From positions 243,695,721 through 243,759,720 of the forward strand of contig CM019067.1 of NCBI GenBank assembly GCA_009667805.1: 64,000 nt of DNA, written 5' to 3'. The position numbers and the translations under genes are program-made. Shown here piece by piece: positions 33,101 to 45,793 of the stretch. The first letter of the stretch is position 1. Each line of letters opens with the position of its first letter. Under the pieces are notes generated by a model, which saw only the letters and a program-made list of their open reading frames with translations, had not been told where the DNA came from and made no database searches. This DNA comes from Leptobrachium leishanense (lineage: Eukaryota > Chordata > Amphibia > Anura > Megophryidae).

Positions 33101-34156
33101 TCAAACTTTCCCTTCTTTATACTTGGTTGCAAATCCTTTGCAGTCAATCACAGCCTGAAGTCTGGAACGCATACACATCACCAGACGCTGGGTTTCATCC
33201 CCGGTGATGCTCTGCCAGGCCTCTACTGCAACTGTCTTCAGTTCCTGCTTGTTTTTGGGGCATTTTCCCTTCAGTTTTGTCTTCAGCAAGTGAAATGCAT
33301 GCTCAATGGGATTCAGGTCAGGTGATTGACTTGGCCATTGCATAACATTCCACTTCTGTCCCTTCAAAAACTCTTTGGTTGCTTTTGCAGTATGCTTTGG
33401 GTCATTGCCCATCTGCACTGTGAAGCGCCGTCCAATGAGTTCTGCAGCATTTGGCTGAATGTGAGCAGATAATATTGCCCGAAACACTTCAGAATTCATC
33501 CTGCTGCTTTTGTCAGCAGTCACATCATCAATAAATACAAGAGAACCAGTTCCATTGGCAGCCATACATGCCCACGCCATGACACTACCACCACCATGCT
33601 TCACTGATGAGGTGGTATGTTTAGGATCATGAGCAGTTCCTTTCCTTCTCCATACTCTTCACTTCCCATCACTCTGGTACAAGTTGATCTTGGTCTCATC
33701 TGTCCATAGGATCTTGTTCCAGAACTGTGAAGGCTTTGTTAGGTGTTGTTTGGCAAACTCTAATCTGGCCTGCCTGTTTTTGAGGCTCACCAATGGTTTA
33801 CATCTTGTGGTGAACCCCCCACTGTATTCACTCTGGTGAAGACTTCTCTTGATTGTTGACTTCTGCACACATACACCTACCTCCTGGATAGTGTTCTTGA
33901 TCTGGCCAACTGTTGTGAAGGGTGTTTTCTTCACCAGGGAAAGAATTCTTTGGTCATCCAACACAGTTGTTTTCCGTGGTCTCCCGGGTCTTTTGGTGTT
34001 GCTGAGCTCACCGGTGCGTTCCTTCTTTTTCAGAATGTTCCCAACAGTTGTTTTGGCCATGCCTAATGTTCTTGCTATCTCCCTGAAGGGGTTGTTTTGT
34101 TTCTTCAGCCTAATGATGGCTTGCTTCACTGATAGTGACAGCTCTTTGAATCTCAT
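33101..34156 (-). pseudogene. Tc1 transposase, one stop, catalytic Asp lost
   Basis: From ATG 34154-34156 (MRFKELSLSVKQAI) to TAA at 33101, 352 codons with one in-frame TGA at 33659-33661. Two N-terminal helix-turn-helix parts (PFREIARTLGMAKTTVGNIL, GRPRKTT), WTDETKINLY with the first catalytic Asp, KHGGGSVMAW, and [12 protein letters not shown] with the Glu. The second acidic motif reads MGNDPKH where relatives have DND, so the catalytic Asp is Gly. Dead on two counts, though well preserved. Confidence 0.9.
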
Positions 34157-34355
34157 CTTGAGAGTTGACAGCAACAGATTCCAAATGCAAATAGCACACT
34201 TGAAATGAACTCTGGGCCCTTTATCTGCACATTGTAATTTGGATAATGAGGGAATATCACACACCTGGCCATGGAACAGCTGAGAAGCCAATTGTCCCAC
34301 TACTTTTTGTCCCTTAACAAGTGGGAGGCATATCTGCAAACTGCTGTAAGTCCTA

Positions 34356-34618
34356 TAAAGTTCAATTCAGGTTGCTGCCACCCACCTTTGAGCTGCCACT
34401 GGAAAGTCCTCACTCCAAGGACGTAGCACAATATCAAGAAAAATACTCCAGTATATAACAAGAAATTTTTTGGTTTTATTCCATCAACAGTAGAACAACG
34501 TTTCGACCTGCAACTTGGACTTGACAAAAACCTGGTTGCAGGTCAAAACGTTGTTCTCCTGTTGATGGAATAAAACCCAAAAATTTCTTGCTATATACTG
34601 GAGTATTTTTCTTGATAT
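34356..34618. mobile_element. Palindromic insert in Tc1, possibly Penelope-like terminal repeats
   Basis: Flanked by a 14-bp duplication TGCTGTAAGTCCTA (34342-34355, 34619-34632). An arm from CAATATCAAGAAAAATACTC (34429) reads back as its complement ending at 34620. Each arm holds CGTTTCGACCTGCAAC or its counterpart (GTTGCAGGTCAAAACG) and TGATGGAATAAAA. The GAAACGTT word and inverted arrangement resemble Penelope-like terminal repeats. The ribozyme core is degenerate. Confidence 0.55.
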
Positions 34619-34793
34619 TGCTGTAAGTCCTACACCGTTCACCTGAGTTGGATGTACATACCCTCAAATTAAAGCTGACAGTCTGCAGTTAAAGCACATT
34701 GGAGTTGGAATGAAACAAACACATTGTGGTGGTGTATAGAGCCAAAGATGTTAGAATTGTGTTGATGTCCCAATATTTCTGGACCTGACTGTA

Positions 34794-35690
34794 TATAAAA
34801 GCTGATTTAGCAAATTCCATTTTCAGTCTCTCACATTTCTCATTTTATGCCTCTCCCTAACTCATCACTCATTCTGAATAATGTTCTCTATTGTAAGCAC
34901 TGGACATTGGCTCCTAAATGCCATTTCCACTTCCAAAGAACTTTGAAACCTGTGCAAATATTTGGGGAGTAAAAATAAAATGGATCTGGCAGAAAGTTTT
35001 GAAAGTAATCCAGTGCAAAGAGCTAAGAAAGCAAAAGGTCAGAAAAATGTAGCAAGCAGTGTAAATGATAAAAAGATAAAAAAAAGTGCATACATATAAT
35101 GAAACTGGACGTTTCAGCTAAGAGTGAACTTTGTCATTCTATACAGCTAAACATGGTATACCTCATAATAAGGCAATTGTGTCCTGTGCATCAAAGTAGA
35201 ATATATTAACAGTAGTAGTAGAAAACAAGTGTAATTTAAGGCACAATACTACTACTAATAATAAAAAAAAAAATATGTCAGAATCTCTGGTAAAACTCAG
35301 TGGAGACACAGCTACTATAAAGAAATGGCAGAAAGATAAATGTTCACCAATTAATCTTTTTCAGCCTCTTAGCAAATGTTCGCATTTAAAACTCAGGATG
35401 TTATTCATCAAACTATCTTCAAGAGTCAGAATATTTGTACCAAACCTTTCCTGGTTCAAATAAGTGTTCATTGTCTCCTTGAACCAATCATAATTATTTA
35501 GAAGTTATTCTAGTCAAAATAATGTCAACAGAGCCTGGCATCTTAAATTAACTCCTGGAAATGTTTTTTTTATTTTAAATTCCTTGCATAGGTGTTTAAC
35601 CCTTTCTATACAAATTATTTTCTATAAAACCACTGCAGGACCCAGTGGTTTTAAGCAAAATCACTTTCCTTTTCCCACATATTGCTCACA
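34794..35690. other. No recognised feature
   Basis: AT-rich, non-coding. Confidence 0.4.
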
Positions 35691-35694
35691 CATC

Positions 35695-35785
35695 CCTGCA
35701 GGACATCCCCAGGACATACTTGAAAACGAGAGAAATCTCGATGTATCCTTCCTGGTAAAATCCTTTATAAATAAATAAATAAATA
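35695..35785 (+). repeat. SINE 3' tail with (ATAA)n
   Basis: CCAGGACATACTTGAAAACG, TATCCTTCCTGGTAAAATCC, then (ATAA)n. Same tail as 59280-59340; the tRNA-like head is missing. Confidence 0.75.
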
Positions 35786-35881
35786 GTCTCTGTACGGAAG
35801 CACTATATTGCAGGCAGACGGCTCCCTCTGCTGGACAAAAGCCCTATTACATGCACATTATAGCTTGGGATCTGTGTTTCC

Positions 35882-37042
35882 TTAACCCCTTAGTGACCGG
35901 GCGGTTTTACACAAATCCGTCTTTTAGTGACCGCTGCTGTTTTTACGTTTCTGCGCTGTTAGTGTTTAGGTCAAATTTTCCTCTTACTCGTTTATTCAAC
36001 CTACACATATTATACACCCTTTTTCCCGCCATTAAATGGACTTTCTAGAAATACCATTATTTCCATCATATCGAATAATTTACTATAAAAAAAATATGAA
36101 ATATGATGAAAAAATTGTAAAAACACACTTTTTCGTAATTTAATACCTAAAATCCACAACTACCCAAAAAGACCCCGGCTAAATAGGTTCAAATTTTTTT
36201 CCCGAAACTAGAAATACCCAATTTTTACATGCGTTTGCTTTTTAACCCCTTCACTGCTGAGACAGTTCACCTATGTGCGCTGCGCTCATTCTGACCATTT
36301 TGTGCTAATTATTTTTAGATGACAGCCTAGGTCCTATTTAATTAAACTCCCCCAGACAAAAAAACTTTTAAAAAAAAAACTTTTTTTTATTTAATTATTA
36401 TTTTTTTTTTTAAATTTTCTTTTAAAACCAAACCTGGTCATGTTTGGTATCATTGGAAAGGATCGGGAGATATGGGGATCCTTAGGATCCCCTTATCTCT
36501 ACATGGCAGCTAGATGGTTAACTGGCCCACTGACATCCTCACACATATGGTGAGGTTGTCAGTGGGTGGGGGGGACCTGGAGGCTTGGCTGACATCCAAG
36601 ACGTCAGCCCCCCTCCAGGGTCGAATCGCGTTTTGGCGCCAATTGGTGCCGAAACGTGATCTGGCGGCGAAACAGTTAATGCTATACACCGCTGAAAAGG
36701 GGAGACTCTCCCCTTTTCAGCGGTGTAAAAAGCATCTCCCTAGCTGCAATGGTTGGAGATAGAGGGCTCCGAAGGAGCCCCCCCCTCCCCTCCATTGCTT
36801 TGCATGTGGACGCCTGCTGGTGACGTCAACACGCAGCGTGACGACGTCATCAGCCTCGCCTGCCCATGTAAATCATGTGGGCAGGCTTCCTCCCTGCCAG
36901 ATCGCCGAGGGATCCAGCGAGGGAGGTGAGTATCGGGTGGGAGGGGGATTAGGCGCCGCTGACGTACCCTGTACGTCCGCGGGTCTAAGGGAGACCTGTG
37001 GACAGGACGTACAGGGTACGTCAGGGGTCCTTAAGGGGTTAA
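35882..37042 (+). mobile_element. Hairpin-chain TTAA element, type A, copy 2
   Basis: TTAACCCCTTAGTGACCGGG to CCTTAAGGGGTTAA, 1161 bp, both TTAA copies intact. Same layout and hairpin order as 9078-10236, with diverged stems. One difference: the hairpin after TGTTTGGTATCATTGGAAAGG is replaced by a GGGGATCC/GGATCCCC stem-loop near 36472-36492. A long frame at 36820-37335 crosses the hairpins and leaves the element; it is not convincing as a gene. Confidence 0.85.
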
Positions 37043-38256
37043 AGGAAAAAATGGAAGGCAAAGCTTTTCCAAAATTTCAACCAGTCACCTTTCATGTCTG
37101 CATTGGGGCACATTCTGAAGCCCATTTGCAAATGAATTTAATTTGCAAGAAACAAAATTCCTTTGCATTACCCCAGAATCAGACCAAATTGCGTATACTC
37201 GATCTCAGGGCACCTGCAGGTGCTTTTGATGATCAAGTATGTATGCTCCATCATGTTAGTGAAGATGTTAACACAAATTTCATCTCACTTGTAGATAGGG
37301 AGACAATCTTTGTGCAATCTGAGCATTCATTTTAGGTGTGTGTGAGAGAGAAATGTGTTGATCAACAAAAACGAATGAAAAAAATAACATCATTAGAAGG
37401 AAGAATTCAATAATTGTATATAGAGGAAATAAGGGCAGGTTTTACAATCCACTTTTATCACATGGGGACATATACTCAGTGATTACGTTGATAACATGTG
37501 ATATTTAGGTTATGGAGTAAAGTTATAAACTGGGAATAGAATTAAGTTGTTTTTAATCATATTAAATAGATAGACAACACAGACTTACATTTGTCTTAGA
37601 TTCATCTGCAATTGCAGCTCAAAAGGGAAACATTAAACATCCAGATCAACTTTGGAAGTGCTACCAATAACCCAGGCACTTTGTGAATAATTCTGATTGA
37701 ATTCAGACTAAACACATAAACAGAATGTCAGAGGAAGAAGACTGGGGTTGTTAAAGAGCTCAATGTGGCTGAAGCAATTATTTTTCTTTATTTCATTACA
37801 CCACTTTTTACTGCTAGATTCTTAGATAATAGTCACAATACTCCCTATGAAACTGAAAAACTAAACTCAGACAAATAAATACAGGCTAATACTTAGAATT
37901 CTTTGTCAAAAGGCCATGTATGTTATAATACCAGATTATTTTTACTTCCATGAGAATTATCACAAATGCTTTTCTCTAAATCCTACGCAAAAAAAGGGAA
38001 TGTTGATTCACCTATATATCACCATTGTTTATAACTTTGTATACAAAGCATGATAGTGTCTAACAGACCCTTTTCGTATGCTGTCAGTATTATTAGAGTT
38101 TTACTAAGAAACTAGCTGAATTGAAACAAACCAGTATGTTACATTTCATATTGTATCATATGTCTGATGGTAAAATGTCATTCATTCATATGACTACAAA
38201 ATAGTGCAATATACAGTATATGTGTTTATAGATCTAAAGAATAACATATAATAACA
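37043..38256. other. No gene; short dispersed repeat
   Basis: 37110-37205 (TTGCAAGAAACAAAATTCCT, CAGACCAAATTGCGTATACT) recurs inverted at about 42385-42510. The rest is AT-rich and non-coding. Confidence 0.5.
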
Positions 38257-38547
38257 TACAGTGGCAAGAAAAAGTATGTGAACCCTTTGGGATTACGTGG
38301 AGTTTTGCATGAATTGGTCATAAAATGTGCTCTGATCTTCATCTAAGTCACAACAATTTTAAAAACACAGTCTGCTTAAAATAATACAACACAAACATTA
38401 TATGTTTTCATGTTTTTATTGAACAGAACATGTAAACATTCACAGTGCAGGGTGGAAAAAGTATGTGAACCCCTAGCCTAATGACTTCTCCAAGAGCTAA
38501 TTGGAGACAGGAGTGAGCCAACCTTGAGTCCAATCAGTGTGACATTA

Positions 38548-39489
<942 letters not shown>

Positions 39490-40653
39490 GCGCGTCCAGC
39501 CTTTGGGGTCAGCGTTCGGCCGGGTTCTGGCCGATCGCTGGCCCCCCCGGTGCGGGCTGACATCCTCGATGTCAGCCCAGCATCCGGAACCGCCGCCGGG
39601 CTAATTAGGTGTCATCGCTGCAGCCCGATGACACCTAATTCAGGCGCCCCCCCCCGCATGTGCGGAGGAGGCGCCTGAAAGGGAGGGGGGAGGTCCTTCG
39701 GACCTCTCTCCCTCCCGATCGGCGGCGTTGCCGGGGTTAACCCAGGCACCATTTGGAAGGGCACAGCCTGCCCTTCCAAATGGTACCTGACATTAACCCC
39801 TGGGGAGCCAGATCACGAATCGGCGCTGAAAAGCGCCGGTTCGTGATCCTTTCCCGGAGCTGGCCGACATCTTGGATGTCGGCCAAGCCTCCGGGAACTC
39901 CCCCTGAGGACTGGCGTCATCGTGCTATGCACGATGACGCCAGTCCTGGAGTTAACCCCTAGCTGCCACCAATGGTGGAGATAGGGGGTTCCAATGAACT
40001 CCCTATCTCCCGATCCGTGGCAGCTAGGGGTTAAAGTTTGGTATTGTTGGATTGGCCAGAGCATGGCCGTTCCAACGATACCAAACACGAAAGTGAAAAA
40101 GTTTGTGAAAAAAAAATAAAAAAAAATATATATATATATTTAAAAAAACATTATAAAAAAAAATAAACAAGTTTTTTTTCTTTTTTTGATTTGTTAATGC
40201 AGCAATATTGTTCCCATTTCAATTATAATGTGAACAATGATGCTGCACTAACGATTTTTGTATGCGGTGCGTTTGTTAAAAATCGTGTAATTTTCCCCAA
40301 AAAAAAATGTAACGAGACCCCATCTCTAATTTTTTTAACAAGCGCACCCCATACAAAATATAACCGCAATTGCTCGCATGTTAAAATGTGAAAAAAAAAC
40401 ACTTTACACATTGTAAATTATTGAAAAATCATATTTTATTGCATTTTTTGTTATAATATAAAGACAGGTCGTGACTTATACATATAATAATGACATATTC
40501 TGAATCTGCCGAGTCTGACGGAAAGAACGATATATAATATGTCTGGGTCATATACTAAAATAAGCCTTCAAAACACGTTTAAAATGATGAGCAAAACCAG
40601 TAAAAATGACCTCAGCACAGGGGCGGGAAAAGCCTCAGCAGCGAAAGGGTTAA
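39490..40653 (-). mobile_element. Hairpin-chain TTAA element, type B, copy 2
   Basis: Right end CAGCGAAAGGGTTAA (TTAA 40650-40653) followed by GAGAGCG of the Tc1 gene. The left end is short: it starts inside GCGCGTCCAGCC, and the left TTAA with a few Tc1 bases is gone. Hairpins are in the same order as 15744-16988. The T/A run at 40105-40190 matches that of copy 1. Confidence 0.85.
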
Positions 40654-40880
40654 GAGAGCGATTCACACCAGACATCCCAAGAATATTGCTACAATGAAAC
40701 AGTTTTGTGAAGAGGAGTGGTCCAAAATTACTCCAGATTGTTGTGCAGGTCTGATCTGCAACTACAGGAAACGTTTGGTTGAGGTTATTGCTGCCAAAAG
40801 GAGGGTCAACCAGTTATTAAGTCCAAAGGTTCACATACTTTTTCCACCCTGCACTGTGATTGTTTAAATGTTCTGTTCAA
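40654..40880 (+). pseudogene. Tc1 transposase C-terminus after the insert
   Basis: Reads RAIHTRHPKNIATMKQFCEE, then WSKITPDCCAGLICNYRKRL, the standard C-terminal end of this Tc1 family. Separated from the N-terminal part by the nested element. Confidence 0.8.
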
Positions 40881-41063
40881 TAAAAACATGAAAACATATA
40901 TTGTTTGTGTTGTATTATTTAAAGCAGACTGTTTTTCAAATTGTTGTGACTTAGATGAAGATCAGAGCACATTTTATGACCAATTCATGCAAAACTCCAC
41001 GTAATCCCAAAGGGTTCACATACTTTTTCTTGCAACTGTATAATAAATAAAGTAGATACATAG

Positions 41064-41125
41064 ATATACAATGTACAGCGCTGCGGAATATGCTGGCGCT
41101 TTATAAATAAAGAATAATAATAATA
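41064..41125 (+). repeat. LINE 3' terminus
   Basis: TGTACAGCGCTGCGGAATAT, GGCGCTTTATAAATAAAG, (AATA)n. Same 3' end as 19785-19845. Confidence 0.8.
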
Positions 41126-41597
41126 AATACAACAAAATAACAGACAAATACTTTAAATTGGAGGGATGTTTTCACTGTCTTCGTTTTGTAAGTTCTTTCC
41201 GTTACAATAGTTTTACTTGTGAGGTTGTAGTGTAATCCTCATCATTGATGTCTTTCCAATGGTTACATTGCAGTTCTTTTCTGGGTATGAGTATTGTGCA
41301 ATAATATGCTTTCGGCTTTATTATTGGTATGGTCAGTATAGTTATATACATTATGTAATTCTATGAGGCATTTTTTAAAATTAACGAGAGTCGTTGGCTA
41401 GCAAAAATTCATTCTCCGCCCTCTTTATTTGTGGAGGGATGGTTGTTTTTTTTAATCAGGGACGATGATATAGTTTGCCTTGCTGTGCGAACCTCGTTGC
41501 ATTGAGTTATGTTTTTCATGTCTATATATTCTTTAGTTTTGATCTTGTATATATGGAGAAATGTCGTTCACTTATGTACGCATGTTTTGCTTTGCTA

Positions 41598-42009
41598 AGG
41601 CTAAGGGTCAGACGAACGCATTTTTCACGTTGTCCGTGAAAAAGTGCGTTCGAACGAATGGACGTATTTTTTCACGGAATACGCGATAGCGGTCATACGA
41701 TGCGCATTTTCGTCCATGATTTTGTACGGATCATCAATAAAACCCTTTTTGCGTCTGGACGTTATGTTGGCCGGACGTGTGCAGCGTCTGACATCTCCCA
41801 ATCACGCAAACACGCCGCTATGCGGCCGCAGCACACTCTGTACGTCAGTAGTAGCGGTTTGACGTTCTCGAACTTGCGTTGCACGGACGAACTTTCGTGC
41901 GGCCGTTCGTCGTATGTTCCCCGGCATTGGACGTCATTTGCTGCTAGCATGGCCGTGATTTCGTGCGGCTAAACGCACGTTAAAACTGCTTTCGTCTGAC
42001 CTTAGCCTT
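41598..42009. mobile_element. CpG-rich MITE, second copy
   Basis: AAGGCTAAGGGTCAGACGAA to TTCGTCTGACCTTAGCCTT. Interior dense in ACG/CGT words and partly self-complementary (GCATTTTTCACG...CGTGAAAAAGTGCG). Related to 12804-13232. Confidence 0.75.
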
Positions 42010-42639
42010 ACTTTGGCTTTTTTGCTGCCCAACATGCATGCTTGTTTCTCTATCCTGTGCGACAATATTAACTTGCTTATGTTCCTCTGCATGTTGCATT
42101 GCATTTTGTATATGTGTGAGCTCTTAATAAAACTTCTTATATGAAAAAAAAGACCCTGATGTCTGTGGTTGTGTGTGTGTATTCCCATTATGAATATTGA
42201 GAATCTGTTGAAATTCACAAGATATCAGAAGTTTCTGTCGCTCTAAGTTCGGGATATGCTATGTATTTTTTTCTTTTGCGAGGAATTATTTTCTTGATGA
42301 TGCATCTTTTTATTGCATGAATATTGCTTTTGTTTTTGGAAAACTTTGTATATGTCACTTTCACTTTTAAAACTTTCATTACCTAGATCGAGTATACTCA
42401 GTCTTCAAAACACATGCATATTTCCCAATATTGTGTATACTCAATTTGGTCTAATTCTGAATTCTGGAGCAATACAAAGGAATTTAGCTTATTGAAAATG
42501 AAATTAATTTGCCGTTGGACTCCAGGACACTCCCTCCAAGTTTTAGCTCCTTAGGCATGACACCCAAGGTGCCAAAACATTTTTATCAATTTGGAATCTA
42601 GTTTCTATCTTCAAGGACAAAAATGGAGAGCATGCTGTA
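42010..42639. other. No gene; worn repeat scraps
   Basis: CTCTTAATAAAACTTCTTAT followed by an A run near 42120-42150 could be a LINE 3' tail. 42385-42510 is the inverted partner of 37110-37205. Confidence 0.4.
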
Positions 42640-42857
42640 TTAACCCTTTCGCTGCTGAGCCTTTTCCCGCCTCTGTGCTGAGGTCATTTTTACCGGTTTC
42701 GCTCATCATGTTTAACCGCGTTTTGAAGCCTTATTTTAATATGTGACCCAGACATATTATATATCGTTCTTTCCGGCAGACTGTGCAGATTCATAATATG
42801 TCATTATTATATGTATACGTTATGTCATGTCTGTATATTAAAACATGCGTACATATT
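42640..42857 (+). mobile_element. Type B element, terminal fragment
   Basis: TTAACCCTTTCGCTGCTGAG (42640) and about 215 bp of the AT-rich end; stops where the right arm of the inverted duplication begins. It is the inner neighbour of that arm. Confidence 0.85.
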
Positions 42858-44040
42858 AAACATGCGTACATAAGTGAACGACATTTCTCCATATATACAA
42901 GATCAAAACTAAAGAATATATAGACATGAAAAACATAACTCAATGCAACGAGGTTCGCACAGCAAGGCAAACTATATCATCGTCCCTGATTAAAAAAAAC
43001 AACCATCCCTCCACAAATAAAGAGGGCGGAGAATGAATTTTTGCTAGCCAACGACTCTCGTTAATTTTAAAAAATGCCTCATAGAATTACATAATGTATA
43101 TAACTATACTGACCATACCAATAATAAAGCCGAAAGCATATTATTGCACAATACTCATACCCAGAAAAGAACTGCAATGTAACCATTGGAAAGACATCAA
43201 TGATGAGGATTACACTACAACCTCACAAGTAAAACTATTGTAACGGAAAGAACTTACAAAACGAAGACAGTGAAAACATCCCTCCAATTTAAAGTATTTG
43301 TCTGTTATTTTGTAGTATTTATTATTATTATTCTTTATTTATAAAGCGCCAGCATATTCCGCAGCGCTGTACATTGTATATCTATGTATCTACTTTATTT
43401 ATTATACAGTTGCAAGAAAAAGTATGTGAACCCTTTGGGATTACGTGGAGTTTTGCATGAATTGGTCATAAAATGTGCTCTGATCTTCATCTAAGTCACA
43501 ACAATTTGAAAAACAGTCTGCTTTAAATAATACAACACAAACAATATATGTTTTCATGTTTTTATTGAACAGAACATTTAAACATTCACAGTGCAGGGTG
43601 GAAAAAGTATGTGAACCTTTGGACTTAATAACTGGTTGACCCTCCTTTGACAGCAATAACCTCAACCAAACGTTTCCTGTAGTTGCAGATCAGACCTGCA
43701 CAACAATCTGGAGTAATTTTGGACTACTCCTCTTCACAAAACTGTTTCATTGTAGCAATATTCTTGGGATGTCTGGTGTGAATCGCTCTCTTAACCCTTT
43801 CGCTGCTGAGGCTTTTCCCGCCCCTGTGCTGAGGTCATTTTTACTGGTTTTGCTCATCATTTTAAACGTATTTTGAAGGCTTAGTTTAGTATATGACCCA
43901 GACATATTATATATCGTTCTTTCCGTCAGACTCGGCAGATTCAGAATATGTCATTATTATATGTATAAGTCACGACCTGTCTATATATTATAACAAAATA
44001 TGCAATAAAATTTGAATTTTCAATAATTTACAATGTGTAA
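42858..44040 (-). repeat. Right arm of the large inverted duplication
   Basis: Reverse complement of 40390-41587. The match is near-perfect through the unique segment (to 43317), LINE end (43318-43377) and Tc1 tail (43378-43790), then falls off inside the type B element. Confidence 0.9.
43378..43790 (-). mobile_element. Tc1 3' part, inverted duplicate
   Basis: CAGTTGCAAGAAAAAGTATG at 43378, TA before it. Holds the transposase C-terminus on the minus strand and ends exactly at the TTAA of the type B element, the same junction as at 40653. Confidence 0.9.
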
Positions 44041-45005
44041 AGTGTTTTTTTTCACATTTTAAAATGCGATCGTTTGCGGTTATATTTTCTATGGGGTGCG
44101 CTTGTTAAAAAAATTAGAAATGCGGAATCGTTACTTTTTTTGGGGGGAAATTACGTGTTTTTTAGCAAACCCCCCCATAGAAAAAATCGTTAGTGCAGCA
44201 TCATTGTTCACATTATAATTGAAATGGGAACAATATTGTTGCACTAATAAATGTAAAAAAAAAAAAAAAAAAAATTTTTTTTTTAATTAATTTTTTTTTT
44301 CTTTTTTTCTTTTTCTTTTTACAGTTTACATGGTTATGTTTGGTATCATTGGAACGGCCACGCTCTGGCCGTTCCAATGATAGTAAACATTCACCCCTAG
44401 CTGTCACGGATCGGGAGATAGGGGGTTCATTGGAACCCCCTATCTCCACTATAGGTGGCAGCAAGGGGTTCATTTGAAAACTGGCACATCGCACTCTGCG
44501 CGATGACGCCAGTCATTAGGGGGATATCCCGGAAGCTTGGCCGACATCCAAGATGTCGGCCAGCTCCGGGAGGGGACCGCGATACGGCGCATGTTGGCGC
44601 CATATCGCGATCCAGCCCCTTAGGGGTTAAAGACAGCCGCCGCTTGGAAGGGCAGGCTGTGCCCTTCCAGGCGGTGCCTGCCTTTAACCACTGGCATGCA
44701 CAGATGGGGAGGGGGAGAGGTCCAAAGGACCTCCCCCCCTCCCATTCAGGCACCTTCCCTGCAATGGCGGGGGGTGCCTGAAATAGACGTCATCGCGCAT
44801 GCGCGATGACGCCTATCGTGCCCGCCGGGGTCCCGGAGGTTGGGCTGACATCTCTGATGTCAGCCCACACCGGGGGGCCGAGCGATCAGCCGGAATACCG
44901 GCTGATCACGGGCTGCAAAGGGAGGACGCGCTCAGCGCGTCCTCCGCAGCCAAGTAGCAATGCAGTTGGACGCGCTCAGCGCGTCCACCGCATTGAAGTG
45001 GTTAA
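43791..45005 (+). mobile_element. Hairpin-chain TTAA element, type B, copy 3
   Basis: TTAACCCTTTCGCTGCTGAG (43791) to GCATTGAAGTGGTTAA (45005), complete. T/A run at 44255-44325, then hairpins: GGTATCATTGGAACGGCC at 44340, a GATAGGGGGTTC stem at 44415-44455, GCCGACATC/GATGTCGGC near 44540, a CGCGATACGGCGC stem at 44577-44615, CTTGGAAGGGCA near 44645, GGGCTGACATC/GATGTCAGCCC near 44838, and GGACGCGCTCAGCGCGTCC palindromes at 44923 and 44968. Confidence 0.9.
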
Positions 45006-45629
45006 CCAACTTGGCGGTCTAATTTTTTAAAAATTTCGTGTCTAAAAGCGTCTCAATTTTTTTTTAAAGGAAACGTGTTCTTGTACATAGTTAGCCTGTA
45101 ATAATTAGGAATCACGCACTGAAATCCATGCAATCAAGAGTTCTTACTTGTAAAATCCTTTATAAATAAATAAATAAATAAATAAATAGTAAATACACGG
45201 AGTCCGATAAAGTTTGAAACACGAAATAATAATTTATTATCCCAAAAATAATTATCCAAAATAATGCAAATAAATGATATTCAATAAAATAAAAAACACT
45301 GAAATCAGTCTGAAAACATGAGTAAGAGGATGTATGGTCTATTTCTTATCCTGTAGTGCCACCCAGTGGCCGTTCATAAACCTTGCACTTTGGATTGCAG
45401 TATTTTATGAATTGTTTATAAGTTTGCTGATGATTCCCGCCAACCCTGCACCATGTGACTCGCAGGGAGCCTTCCAGGAAGCAGCTCGCCACGATCACAC
45501 TGCGGGGGACAGCGAAGGGAGCCAGGAGGAGGTGAGTAAACATACAGCCCGAGTGTGGTTCAGGATTACCGTTCGCGGTAGCGAAATTTAACCCCGAGTC
45601 ACACTCGGGAATACCGCCAGGGAGGTTAA
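45002..45629. mobile_element. TTAA element, GGCGGT family
   Basis: Left TTAACCAACTTGGCGGT and right ACCGCCAGGGAGGTTAA form the terminal repeats. TTAA 45002-45005 is shared with the end of the type B element. A SINE tail with (ATAA)n lies at 45140-45188. AGGAGGTGAGTA near 45525-45536 is a strong donor-like splice word. The only open stretch, 45334-45591, is unremarkable. Confidence 0.8.
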
Positions 45630-45793
45630 AGAGGTGTAGTAAACTTTGTGGGCAGTGGATGGCGCTATCTGTTTTTCAAATAATGCATACTGAAAAGAGA
45701 TTTTCAGGCACATTTTCATTGTTGGGCTACTGAAATTTATTTTCCACAAATCCACTGGGTGCTGGCAGTGGTTTTATGGAAAATAGCTTGGTA

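Larger units (their letters stand above)
32873..34791 (-). mobile_element. Tc1 element, near full length, with nested insert
   Basis: The right end CAGTCAGGTCCAGAAATATT (read inward, minus) is intact with TA at 34792-34793. The left end keeps CAG...AAATATTGGGACATC but lacks about 11 inner bases. It encodes one transposase on the minus strand and contains a 263-bp insert at 34356-34618. Same family as 2955-3688. Confidence 0.9.
40390..41587 (+). repeat. Left arm of a large inverted duplication
   Basis: Bases up to 41587 (ending CTTATGTACGCATGTTT) are present in reverse from 42858, about 99 percent alike by eye over the Tc1 tail and the adjoining 550 bp. Includes the tail of the type B element, the Tc1 3' end, a LINE 3' end at 41064-41125 and unique sequence. 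Spacer is 1270 bp. Confidence 0.9.

Noticed and set aside
36820..37335. A 171-codon open frame as a host gene
   Set aside because: It begins inside the hairpin array of a type A element and crosses the TTAA boundary into flanking sequence; translation shows no domain.
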